From: Dendrolimus kikuchii
Taxonomy: Eukaryota > Arthropoda > Insecta > Lepidoptera > Lasiocampidae
Assembly (NCBI GenBank): GCA_019925095.2
Contig: CM034411.1
Span: forward strand, 11,966,001 to 12,030,000
DNA: 64,000 nt
Direction: 5' to 3'
In this document: positions 53,477 through 63,245 of the stretch, piece after piece
Layout: every line of letters begins with the position of its first letter
Numbering within the stretch: the stretch's first letter is position 1
Made by a program: the position numbers and the translations under genes
Notes under the pieces: model-generated
Database searches by the model: none
Told to the model about the DNA's origin: nothing
What the model saw: only the letters and a program-made list of their open reading frames with translations

Positions 53477-54207
53477 TAAAGTGAAACTTTTATATAAACG
53501 GGGGGTGGGGGGTGGGTCTTAGGATTTTTCTGTCACGAAAAAGCGTTACGGCCGCGTGGAGCGGCACATAAATTTAGACTAGACGTGGTGAGGCGGCATT
53601 TTTTTTTTTATTGCAGGAGTTCAGCAGACGTGCAGACGGCCCACTTGGTGGAAAGCGGTTACCATCGCCAATGGACATTTGCAACACCAAAGTTGCTACA
53701 AATGCGCTGCTGCTCTCTTAAGGGAAACTGGAACCTGGTCACTAATGCCGGAACACTACCCAAGGTTGTTATGGCGACATAATTTAGACCAGGGGTGGTA
53801 GCTATCCAGTCGGGCAAATGCCCTACCACCTGGCATAATTTTAGAGTATAACTATGGATGCGTTTTTTGGTTCCGGATCGAATTCAGTTTTTTTGTTTGA
53901 TATAATAAAATGTAAAATAAAAAATGCATTCATTAAAATGTACTTAACCTAACCAAATCATAATTTGCAGTAAACCTGCGAAAAATCGAAATGTGTGCTG
54001 GGACCCATAGTAGAAGTGAAGCTTCAACGGACAAGTGGAAAAACGAATGTCAAAATTTTAACTAAGAGTTTTACGAGCAGATTGTTAATGTACTTGTCCA
54101 ATTTGAAAACGTGCCCGTAAAACTTTAAGCTAAAATTTGATTGCGATTCGTTTTGCCAGTTATCCGTTGCCATTCGTTTTTCCACTTGTCCGTTGAAGTT
54201 TCACTTC
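53477..54207. mobile_element. FB-1 foldback element, copy 3, split by a SINE-A
   Basis: The left palindrome AAAGTGAAACTTTT is at 53477, then TTAGGATTTTTCTGTCACGA and GCGTTACGGCCGCGTGGAGC. After the SINE-A it resumes ATAATTTTAGAGTATAACTA and GCGTTTTTTGGTTCCGGATC. The hairpin arms start CGGACAAGTGG at 54028 and close CCACTTGTCCG at about 54182-54192, and GAAGTTTCACTTC is at 54195-54207. It aligns with copy 2 (46749-47191) apart from the insertion. Confidence 0.8.
53599..53832 (-). mobile_element. SINE-A copy, short class, nested in FB-1
   Basis: The uninterrupted FB-1 copy 2 reads GAGGCGGCATAATTTTAGAG at 46853. Here the same sequence is broken after GGCAT by a poly(T) start and resumes after GGCAT again, so the insert is about 234 bp with a 5-bp or longer duplication. 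Its antisense 5' end is CTACCACCTGGCA, the short-class start. Confidence 0.88.
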
Positions 54208-54840
54208 TACTATTTATTATCATCATATTTAAACCGAATATTAATACTATATAATTATGTTTGCTTGAATGCTTGTGCAATGTTAATTCAATTACGAACT
54301 TACCCTACTTCATGTACGAGAATAAGTGTTCCGTTAACGCCATTATGTTTGCGGAACTCTAGAAAACACCAGACATCAAGCGCAATACTTTTTCATCTGC
54401 CGAGTAAAAAATATCCGTGATTATATTTCGCCAACTTTTCATTTCGGCCTCCTACAGTTTTAAAAGCTTTTGATTACAAGAAAGCCGGGGGGCCCCGGTA
54501 GTAATTAAATCAAAACACGTCTAACCGATATCGAATGCGGGACTCTCCGGAGCGGATGTTGTAAAATGAGTTACCCGCAACCAAAGGGCCTCTAAGGACG
54601 GCCCTTTTATCTGCCACTGATTGAATTACGTATACATGCCCCTTAAATTACTGTAACATTCATATTTCCGCAAAGGAATCCTCTGACTCTCAGACGTTTT
54701 TTGTTCTTTGCTGATATCTTTATTTTTTTAAAGTTCCGTAGTCATTTTGGGTAAAAACGGAAACTATTATACAACACAAAACCTTATTATTATTAAAAAT
54801 ATGGATCAACAATCTATAATGAAATTTCGGGGTTGAAACT
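54208..54840. other. Unassigned sequence
   Basis: Nothing recognised. Confidence 0.4.
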
Positions 54841-55035
54841 GTGGGGCCGTGGGGACGCGAGGTTTATCAACACTATCGAGACCTTTCAATGCGATTGAAC
54901 GAAGTCTCGCCTGACCAAAAGGCGGGCCTGCATTACGTCCAACGCATTAGCATTGCAATACAGCGTGGAAATGCGGCCTACATTTTGGGAACGCTCCCCA
55001 CCGATAATGAACTGGAATCTATTTTTTATCTGTAA
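54841..55035 (+). pseudogene. Tail of the endonuclease-like retroelement protein
   Basis: The frame reads MGPWGREVYQHYRDLSMRLN, then GLHYVQRISIAIQRGNAAYI and LGTLPTDNELE before a stop at 55033. It matches ETLGPWG ... AYLAQRISLCIQRGNAASLL in the 43661-44249 copy. The first ATG is internal to the original protein. The zinc-finger and RPD region upstream is missing. Confidence 0.68.
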
Positions 55036-55319
55036 ACATATATAATAGTAGTTTTATTTTTAGATGTTTTATATATTATTTAGATATTAGTACTAATGTA
55101 AACAGATAATAATTGATTTTGAGTAAGGCTAGGGGTATACTATAACGTTCTCAATTTCTCCAGTGCTGAAATTATCGTCACCAAATATTTACCAAGAAAT
55201 TCTTGTCCCCAAAAACCCCCAATCTGGACACGCTGAAACCGAGCATGTCGTCTTTTCTCGAAAACTAGTGCGCGTTTGTCGAAATTCAGTAAGAAGTTGT
55301 ATTCTATGAGCGGGTTAGA

Positions 55320-55565
55320 AATTTTTGAAGTGAACCTTCCTTAGAATCGTTGTGATATGAAACTCGATGAAACGAAAAAGCGATTCTAAATAGAGATAAA
55401 ACACATAAATCCTGCGATTAAGCCTGCGAGAGAATGAGATGCTCATACCGATAGAGTTGGAAATGTTTTGAAGTTTTTCGTTAATACTAGAAATTTCGTG
55501 TTTTAAACCTGAAACATATTATAACGATATAATATACGAAATCTTACGTCACCAAATTTAGAATT
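55320..55565 (+). repeat. MITE-D copy, left half
   Basis: GAAGTGAACCTTCCTTAGAA, GAAACTCGATGAAACGAAA and GCGAGAGAATGAGATGCTCA in order, then the 102-bp block 55464-55565 that is repeated at 57247-57348. Confidence 0.65.
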
Positions 55566-55596
55566 GGTAAATCTATAGCTTCTTTATACAGGAATT

Positions 55597-57211
55597 TTAA
55601 GTAGTGGGGTGGTGAAGTGGGGAGGGGGGGGAGGCATACTTACCTTTACTACAACCCCTAAGGTCCGGAGATCTTGAAATATTTTTTTTTAATAAACATA
55701 ACCTCACTTATTTTCACTGATTTTTTTCGCTAATGTTGTACTTCTATTATAGGTCCGAAATTGAAACATCCTTTCAAAGTTAAAAAAAAAAGCCAGTAAT
55801 CAACATAAAAAGAGCCAAAATAACCCAAAAGCCAACTTATTGGATAAAAATGAAGGAAAAACACAATAGAGCACATTTATATACACTACAAGAGTAACCA
55901 TTCAAAATGGCGACCAATAAAGACGATATTTTTTTTTACGTAATCGCATTCATTTATATTTAACCAATATTTTAAAAAAATTGAACAGTGTATTTAATAA
56001 TAAAATTGATATCATTCATATATTGATTCATTGTCATATTAAAAGCCAATTTGCTAGTCGTCCACTAAATTGATAAAAAAAAACAAATGTTTCATATGAG
56101 ACTTTCAAGGCGTCCTAACTGTCTGTGTGTACAAAAAAATAGTAAATGATTACAGTCGGTTCTGGCACTCGCCGGCCGCTGCGGCGGCACGTTCGCTTCG
56201 CTCGCTCGGCTCGTGCGCTTTGATCTGAGTATCACCTAACATAACCGACTGTTTGTGTATCAAATAAATAGTAAAGGGTTACCAGTCGGTTCTGGCACTC
56301 GCCGGCCGCTGCCGAGGCACGCTCGCTTCGCTCGCTCGGCTCGTGCGCTTTGGTCTGAATATCACCTAACATAACCGATTGTTTGTGTATAAAATAAATA
56401 GTAAATGGTCACCAGTCGTTTCTGGCACTCGCCGGCCGCTACCACGGCACGCTCGCTTCGCTGGCTCGGCTCGTGCGCTTTGGTCTGAATATCACCTAAT
56501 ATAACCGACAGTTTGTGTATAAAATAAATAGTAAATCGAAATTATTATAAAACACAGCACAAGTCGTCGTAAAATCAAAATTAACAGAAGAAAGCACATT
56601 CACTCAACTACTAGAGAAAAGGAATAAAATGGCGGCAATAAAAGGGGGCAATAAAGGCGGCAAACAAAAATATTTATAATTTCTTTTTCATACAAATATA
56701 TCGATTTCCAAAAATTATATAAAACAATATATTAATTAATTCTAAGTCTTGAGCTACAAGATTTCGAATTTCTTAATTACAAATCGATAAGTATTAATGA
56801 CATATCGATTAATTTATTTTTATAATCACACCTTGTTAGCCAAGCCATTAAAAACAAAAGTGAAACTAAAAATTGTCACTTTTTAATCAATCGATTATAT
56901 ATGTCTAGCATGAATTTGTATTTATGCGTCAATTAAATTTGAAACTTTATTTCTACATTAAAAAACAGTTTTAGTGTTACAAAAAGTTCTAGTGGTTATA
57001 TGTAATTCATGAGTAGATTCATAAACAATTCGTGAGTACATTTATAAACTCAAATCACGGTTTGTTATTATCAAAAGTGGCACAATTTTACAACAAAAAT
57101 AAGTGAGGTTATGTTTATAAACTAAAAAAAATTTAAAACCTCCGGACCTTAGGGGTTGTCGTAGGGGTAAGTATACCTCCCCCCTATTCACTACGCCCAC
57201 CCACAACTTAA
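55597..57211. mobile_element. Unclassified TIR element with a GC-rich tandem array at its centre
   Basis: The left ~125 bp (55597-55722) reappear inverted at 57086-57211. Both read TTAAGT(A/T)GTGGG..., ...CATACTTACC or TATACTTACC, CAACCCCTAAGGTCCGGAG and ATAAACATAACCTCACTT. Agreement is roughly 80% by eye. The interior is AT-rich except for the triplicated GC-rich array at 56153-56542. I see no transposase frame, so it would be non-autonomous. It sits between two direct copies of a 102-bp MITE-D segment. Superfamily unknown. Confidence 0.72.
56153..56542. repeat. Three tandem 130-bp units with a GC-rich core
   Basis: CAGTCGGTTCTGGCACTCGC or a close variant starts at 56153, 56283 and 56413, exactly 130 bp apart. 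Each unit has a ~75-bp GC-rich core (CACTCGCCGGCCGCTGC, then CTCGCTTCGCTCGCTCGGCT and CGTGCGCTTTG) and a ~55-bp AT-rich spacer (CACCTAACATAACCGA, then AATAAATAGTAAA). Differences between units are scattered single bases. Confidence 0.92.
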
Positions 57212-57246
57212 CATTTGTGTATTAGATTCTTAAGTAGCAGCCGAAT

Positions 57247-57425
57247 TGTTTTGAAGTTTTTCGTTAATACTAGAAATGTCGTGTTTTAAACCTGAAATAT
57301 ATTATAGCGATATAATATACGAAATCTTACGTCACCAAATTTAGAATTCCTTCCACCCCTTGTCACACTTTGTTTCACTTTTACTGCGTGTTAACTGCAC
57401 ACACACACACACATATTTTTTTTAT
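57247..57425 (+). repeat. MITE-D copy, right half with duplicated segment
   Basis: 57247-57348 repeats 55464-55565 with three differences. It then continues CCTTCCACCCCTTGTCACAC, TTTTACTGCGTGTTAACTGC and an (AC)n tail as in other MITE-D copies. Confidence 0.75.
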
Positions 57426-57709
57426 TATAGTAAATATTATTGATAAAGTAAAAATACTTAAAATGATAAAATATGAACATGAAATTTGCTATTGACAACT
57501 GATTCACAAACACCACTCCGCAAGTTCCTATCAAACAACACCTCACCGACAGTAGCCATGACATGTTTCGAAATTCGCGCCTACCCGCAAATATTCGAGG
57601 TTCCCAATTAACTTGAGAAACTAAGCAATTAATTATTATCAATGTTTGTACAGAACCCTCAATTAAGGCCCAGCCAGATGTAATCAATACAGCTTACAAG
57701 ACACACGTA
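57426..57709. other. Short unassigned stretch
   Basis: A 98-residue minus frame (57391-57687) has no recognisable motif. Confidence 0.4.
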
Positions 57710-57870
57710 AACTCCACTAATGGGCCGGGTCGTGGGTTCAGTTCTTGTGTTTTGTAACTTTTCCAATTTAATAATAATATCTAATAATAATCGACAGAGA
57801 AACAGACACAAGCTAAGCAAATTACGCTCGTGCTATTATAGGTAATATACAACGGTCAAGTCAGGGGCAG
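57710..57870 (+). mobile_element. SINE-C-like fragment
   Basis: GGGTCGTGGGTTCAGTTCTTG is a degraded B box (split: GGGTCGTGGGTTCAG, TTCTTG). Later, CAAGCTAAGCAAATTACGCT and GTAATATACAACGG match the SINE-C body. Confidence 0.45.
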
Positions 57871-58063
57871 ATCGCAAAACACTCACACCATAACAAATAC
57901 AGCTGGCTTGTTCTACAGCACTATATATAAAGATAACAGCTTTCTACACTCCTTCTACATATTAAAACTGGAACTAAGACAAATCTGATCCTCTTTTATA
58001 TAGTAGTCATAATTACTTCATTTTACGTTTTAACATCATATAATAATTATACAATATACACAT

Positions 58064-58320
58064 TATGCCTCAAGCTTATAACAGTTGCCCATAAATGTCC
58101 CACTGTTGGGCCACCCACTAGAAGGGAACGTACAGTATATCCGCCACGCTTGTCTAAGGCGGTTTGGCAAGTCTGAACATCGGTTATCTTGATCTTGATG
58201 TTCTTCTTCACTGTTGTTAGCACAGAAAATTGCCTAGGTGTTGGTGCATGTGTTTCGGCCAGGATCGAACCCGCGCCCTTTGAGTATGGGATGCGTGCGC
58301 TAGCCATTACGCTACCACGA
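58064..58320 (-). mobile_element. SINE-B, tRNA-derived SINE, near full length
   Basis: On the minus strand it opens GTAGCGTAATGGCTAGCGCA (A-box region), then GGGCGCGGGTTCGATCCTGG (B box), GCACCAACACCTAGGC and GCTAACAACAGTGAAGAA. It closes with CCCAACAGTGGGACATTTAT. The 93-residue minus frame here is a shadow. Confidence 0.78.
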
Positions 58321-58856
58321 CTATGCATGCTTTAGGCATAATTAAGTACGTGTAATGATTAACATTTGCATGTCGGTTTAAGCAATAGACGAAATATGTT
58401 AAACCATGGATGAAGAATACTATGAAACCACAATTAATTTAAAGATCTTTTGTACCCTATTTCTAGTAAATTTCATTACATTTTATTCGGGCAATTCGCT
58501 TAGAAAAAGCTACAAAGATTTCCCGTAATAAAATATAGATACCTACTAGCAATATCGTACGCCTGATTATGCCCACGCCCATGCGTGGTACAGCTGACAG
58601 TGAAACGGGTTTCTTTTCTTCATTGCAACGCCCTAACTCGGCGCCTTTTAGTCCGTGTAATACGAGATGAAAGTATTGGCGGGCGTATTCTGGGATTATT
58701 TTTTAAATTTCACGAAACGTCTTAAATGGTTTGCTTATCTATTATATTTATTTATAATACATCTATTAGAGGTGTCTAGTTAATGAAGTGAATTTAAACA
58801 TGAGGAAACGTTTCGAAAACGCAACTTATAGAATATTGTCTGTCATATACTTTGTC
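58321..58856. other. Unassigned sequence
   Basis: Nothing recognised. Confidence 0.4.
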
Positions 58857-58995
58857 TGTTAGAGCATCACGTGAAAACTACTGAACGGATTTAAATGAAA
58901 CTCGATACAGAGCTGATTTATATCTCGGATTAACCTAGGATACTTTTTATCGCGATAAATGGCGATAAATGACGTTGTTTCCATGGGAAAGAATA
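58857..58995 (-). repeat. Rep-E fragment
   Basis: GAGCATCACGTGAAAACTAC, TGAACGGATTTAAATGAAAC and GATACTTTTTATCGCGATAA, the antisense of the Rep-E core. Confidence 0.65.
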
Positions 58996-59149
58996 ATATA
59001 GCTGTCTTTGATTGAAGTATTATTATATTGTCGTGTGATAAGAAAGAAACGTAATGAGTTAAGATGTCGCTTGAAGCGTTATATGTTTTTGTTACAAAGT
59101 GGAAAACATCACCCTAAATTTTATCTGGAAGACGTGAAATATTGAAAAC

Positions 59150-59465
59150 TAACTGATGCTCGCGACTTCGTCCGCTTGGTGCGTTTTTTTAACTATCCCA
59201 TGGGAACTCTTTAATTTTTCGGGATCAAAGGTATGCTATATGTTGACCCGGGATATAAGCTACCACCATACAAAATTTCATTTAAATCAGTCCAGTCGTT
59301 TCGGAGATTAGCCGGTACAAACAGACAGACAAACAGAGAAACAAAAATTTGTAAAATATCTAAATTAGTTCTATTTCACTTCTTACATCCCTCTGACTCG
59401 GTTTTTAGTATTTTGTTCTTCATTGTACACAAATTCGACCTCTACAGTTTTATTATATATATATA
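59150..59465 (+). repeat. Rep-E, long form
   Basis: CTGATGCTCGCGACTTCGTC to TCGACCTCTACAGTTTTATT, third long copy. Confidence 0.72.
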
Positions 59466-60359
59466 ATATTAAAAATAAGGCCACAGATACAATAAGTTAC
59501 CATTACCATAAAATATTTTATGTGAATGAATTTTAACAATTAATAATGTAAAAAAATCCTTACACCACACGATTAATTCATTCAAAATAATTAAACCTAA
59601 AATAAAAATTAAGTTTATGATTAAAAAAACATAGAAGAAAAAGATCTTTGAAGCCACACGATTTTTATAAAACGTTCTGTATCTGTATATTTTATTCCCC
59701 CAGAATAAGGCTACGCCGTAAAAGGGGTAAACTTATCCGATGAATGCGCAGTTCTTGAACTTAAATTATTTCTCGCCTTATTTACTAGGCACTCATAGAC
59801 CGGGACATGTTTTATATATAATTTAATCATTATATATAATCAGGATCTTGTTAAGCTTCTTTTCAATCAGTGCTAAAGAAATATTACTATATATTTCACC
59901 ATACATGTTGTCGAAATTTGCTTATTTTATGTCATTAATGAAGGTAGATATGTCGTCTCCACTTGATGGTAAGTGGTCACCTTCGTCAATAAGATTTTAA
60001 AAGCTAAAGTGCGTAGAATGTATAAAAAAGTTTGCATAATAAAAAAATAATATAAATAATAATAAGATAAACGTGCTGAATATGCAAAATATCGACTTTA
60101 CAATTAAAAAAAACAATTACGTTTTAATGTATAACTAGCCGTAAATAATAGTAAAATAAAAATTTAAAACAACGGTGGCGAACGGCGTCTACTTTTCAAA
60201 TATATTAAAAAAAAGATGTCAAAGGCCTGATTCCTAAAAAAATAATTGAAAACAGAATTCCACTAGCTCATAAAATTCCGGACATACGAACCCGAAAAGT
60301 TCCTAAAAATCAAAGCACGTAAAACAAAATTTAAAAACAGAACTCAGCAGCGCTCCCTT
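59466..60359. other. Unassigned AT-rich sequence
   Basis: CCACTTGATGGTAAGTGGTC near 59959 may be a SINE-A 3' scrap. Otherwise nothing is recognised. Confidence 0.4.
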
Positions 60360-60530
60360 TCCACGACGAGTTCCCGGGGGGTGAACAAACAAACAGCGTG
60401 ATTTGTGGACGGCACCCGTGACTCGGTATATATCCGCGATTGCGGACCGGCCCGGATGAATTATTCGCAGGCGATCGACTGCGCTGCGGTTGCGGCTGTT
60501 TCGTGTGTCAGGGGCCTAAGCTTACGTCAG
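60360..60530 (+). promoter_or_regulatory. GC-rich patch with promoter-like features
   Basis: In AT-rich surroundings there is a CpG-dense run including TCGGTATATATCCGCGATTG (a TATA-like element at about 60425-60432), GACCGGCCCGGATGAATTAT and GATCGACTGCGCTGCGGTTG. No downstream coding exon is visible. It could be a host promoter or untranslated first exon, or a GC-rich repeat. Weak call. Confidence 0.25.
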
Positions 60531-61850
60531 TGTGTCAATATTAGGAATGTGTTGTTAGCTGCGACGAGCGATGGAAGGGAGTAGTGGGAATTGGCAAATT
60601 AGCTCTGTCTGTAGCTATTATAGTCATTGTTGCAGCCCATAACTTCCTACCGTTGGAATACACGCATAGGATTTCAATTGGTCCCCTAAAAACAAAGTTT
60701 CTAAGCTAACTCAATATTAGGAATGTGTTGTTAGTTGTAACAAACGATGGAAGAGAGTGGTGGAAATTAGTAACCTAGCACTATCAATATCAATGAAGTA
60801 AAATGTCATTTGTTGCCTAATGTCAGTGACGTCGCACTCAGAATGTGGTAATAATACTCAGCAAGCACTCTAGCGAATTGTGTTCGAATAAATGATTCGA
60901 TACAAGTTGTTACGAGTATTTATTTTAATTTTGAAGTAACGTATTTATTGTTCGTTTTATTATTTTATTTTATTTTATTTTATGAATTAAATATTACATA
61001 GGTAGAATTTGTTTTATTAATTATTATTATTATTTATTATTTTATTAACAAAATTGGGTCGATTTGATCTTACACCAAAAGGCAGGTTTGCACTGAAAAT
61101 CAGCGTTGTGTCGGATGTATATCCGGCACAGCAATATGCTGAGTGCAAACCTTGTTTGCTGAAAATGCGGCGTACAAATTTACAAAATATGCTCTGTGTA
61201 TAAAAATGTATAAGGAATGTAATTACGTCGCTATTTCTGCAAATAAAGTTTTTCTTTCAATACCTATTACAGCCATTGTTGCAGCCTATATATAGCTTTT
61301 AACTGATGGAGTACGGGGATTCAGTCCAAAAACAAGGTGTTGCAGATATATCAGTAGATGGCGTTATCTCAAAATACATCGAGCTATGTTTTAATTTCAT
61401 ACATATCCCATAAGTGTAATATTTAAATCAATTAGTAGTCCAAAATATATCAGTACAAAACATTTGCTGTTTTACTTATTATACTAAGGGTTCCAAGGTA
61501 ACTCAATATTGCCAATGTGTTATTAGTAGAGACGACGGATGGAAGCGTGAATTAGCGCTATTATTACATATTATAGTCCTTGGTTGTGTCAGTTAACTTT
61601 TTACTAATAGGGCATAGGAGTAGTATCCAATGCGGTTCTCCAAAAACAAGGGTTCGGTGCTGACGTCAGTGTATTAATAATATTAGGAATGTGTTATTTA
61701 TTGTATGGGGCGACGAGCGATGGAAAACAGTAGTGAGATTGGATCCAATTCTCTCTGATAGTATTATAATATAATTATGTTTAAGTCTTAACTTCTTATT
61801 ATAGTCATACGGACAGGATCCAGTGCGATTATTCCAAAAACGACAAGCAT
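60531..61850. repeat. Diverged 176-bp tandem repeats, interrupted
   Basis: The phrase TCAATATTAGGAATGTGTTG or a variant starts at 60535, 60711, 61503 and about 61679. Spacing is 176 bp within each pair. Units continue with ACGAGCGATGGAA..AGTAGTGG, then ATTATAGTC.TTG.TGCAGC.CATAAC and end CCAAAAACAAGG-like. A partial unit is at 61260-61345. The gap between pairs holds 60790-61260, including an inserted LINE 3' end. By eye the units are noticeably diverged, so the array is old. Confidence 0.7.
61085..61262 (+). repeat. LINE 3' untranslated region-type repeat
   Basis: TTTGCACTGAAAATCAGCGT, GCACAGCAATATGCTGAGTG, CAAACCTTGTTTGCTGAAAA and a terminal GCAAATAAAGTTTTTCTTTC: second copy of 45535-45730, lying inside the tandem-repeat region. 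Confidence 0.65.
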
Positions 61851-62107
61851 CCGAAGTACAAGAGTTTATGTTACGTTATGTAATTACTTAGAAACACTGA
61901 ATTCGAACGTTTACTACCCAGCAATGGTTGCATTGGTGCGGTTTGGTCATACCCTTAGCGAGTGCGGTTTGGACAGTCTACTAATATATTACATATGAGT
62001 AAAATTTGTATTAAATTGGGTTAAACCCAAGTAATATATGTTTTACATAATTAGACGTTGATTGAAGTTTTAATTAAGATTTTTTATAAAAACAATAACG
62101 AAATGGT
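61851..62107. other. Short unassigned stretch
   Basis: Nothing recognised. Confidence 0.4.
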
Positions 62108-62326
62108 GGATGGATGCAGAGGTCGGCACGACACACCTCCCATTATCCAATTGATCGTGTACTCGCAGAAGGTGATGTCAGGAGCCTTAAGAACAGACGA
62201 GCGTGCATGACAAGAGTTATGAATGTCAAAGAAGCAAGTGAGGTGTGTAAGAATAAGCCTGAATGGCGCTCTGCCGTCCGTGCCTACCCCGCAAGGGAAC
62301 TGGCGTGAAGTTATGTATGTATGTAT
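62108..62326 (+). mobile_element. LINE-M, 5'-truncated copy with short target duplication
   Basis: GAAATGGT at 62100-62107 and 62327-62334. The insert encodes the DRVLAEGDVRSLKNRRACMT to AYPARELA end and has the (ATGT)n tail. Confidence 0.82.
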
Positions 62327-62334
62327 GAAATGGT

Positions 62335-62443
62335 TGCGCCAAGTGTGTTTGGAGCGCGTGTTACGAATTACTTGTTTTTCTGGGAGTTGTTTTGTTTATT
62401 GCGAAGCTGGCCAACATGTACATGGCCCACCTAATAAAAAGTG
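62335..62443. other. Short unassigned stretch
   Basis: Nothing recognised. Confidence 0.4.
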
Positions 62444-62760
62444 TTTTTTTATTGCATGAATCCAGTAGACGGACAGACGATCCACCTGATGGAAAACGGA
62501 TACCATGGCCTATGGATATTTGTAACACCAAAGGTGCTACCAATGTGCTTCCGGTGCCAGGTGCCTCTCCAAAGAGAGGCACCTGGCTACTAATGCTGAA
62601 ACACTACTCAAGGTTGTTATGGCAGTATACTTTAGACCAGGGGTGGTAGCCATCCCAACGGGAAAATACCCCACCACCTGGCTGTGGATTGGTTTGTCAC
62701 CACTTACGACAGGCCGCTCAGCCGCAGGAAATTGTATTCTTTTTCCGTTCCCGCACGGAT
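62444..62760 (-). mobile_element. SINE-A copy, full-length class, with a new palindrome
   Basis: The poly(T) start is at 62444 and the antisense 5' end CCGTTCCCGCACGGAT is at 62745-62760. Within it, 62556-62587 is a perfect 14-bp stem with a 4-nt loop that other copies lack. Confidence 0.82.
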
Positions 62761-63245
62761 AAACCAGTTCGCCACGTTGGGGTGGCACCAGCACCTCTAT
62801 AGAGTACTATTATAATTGTCCCCCGAGTCGGGGATACCGAATAAAACCTTTCGGTGTCACTTCCTTCACGTTAATGCCAGGTCCACATGTATTTGGCCTA
62901 ACTAATCCGTAGGCCCTGGTAGGTTAGGGTCTATTCTGTCGTGGCATGGGACGGTTTGTAACTCGTCCTACGAGAGGACAGGTGAGCGCACGTGGAACAC
63001 TGGCGTACCCCTAAGTGGGATTTAAAGGTGGGGAGCCCTCCTCAGAGAAGCTGATGGCGGCCTAAGGTTCAATAAAGCCTTCCGGCGCCGCCACGTCCTC
63101 GTTTGTCGAAAGTAGAGCAAATTGATCTGCTCACGCTCCCGGTCCCCTTCCTCCTGGGGAGCACGATACGCTCGCAGAAGGAGGAGATGGCGTCCCATCC
63201 GGTACTGCTCCCGACCATGGAACGAACCACGGCCGAGAGTGAGAA
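62761..63245 (-). pseudogene. R1-like LINE: protein end and 3' untranslated region
   Basis: On the minus strand, from about 63237, the frame reads SAVVRSMVGSSTGWDAISSF then CERIVLPRRKGTG. Another frame continues EEGDREREQINLL. This fits the end of an R1-clade protein (VxxMVGSxxxWxAxxSFCExVM...ERERE). After it comes GC-rich sequence running to the SINE-A at 62760, likely 3' untranslated region. It shares the AATAAAAC..TTCGGTGTC block with 52500. The 151- and 69-residue frames around 63131-63586 are shadows. Confidence 0.65.
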
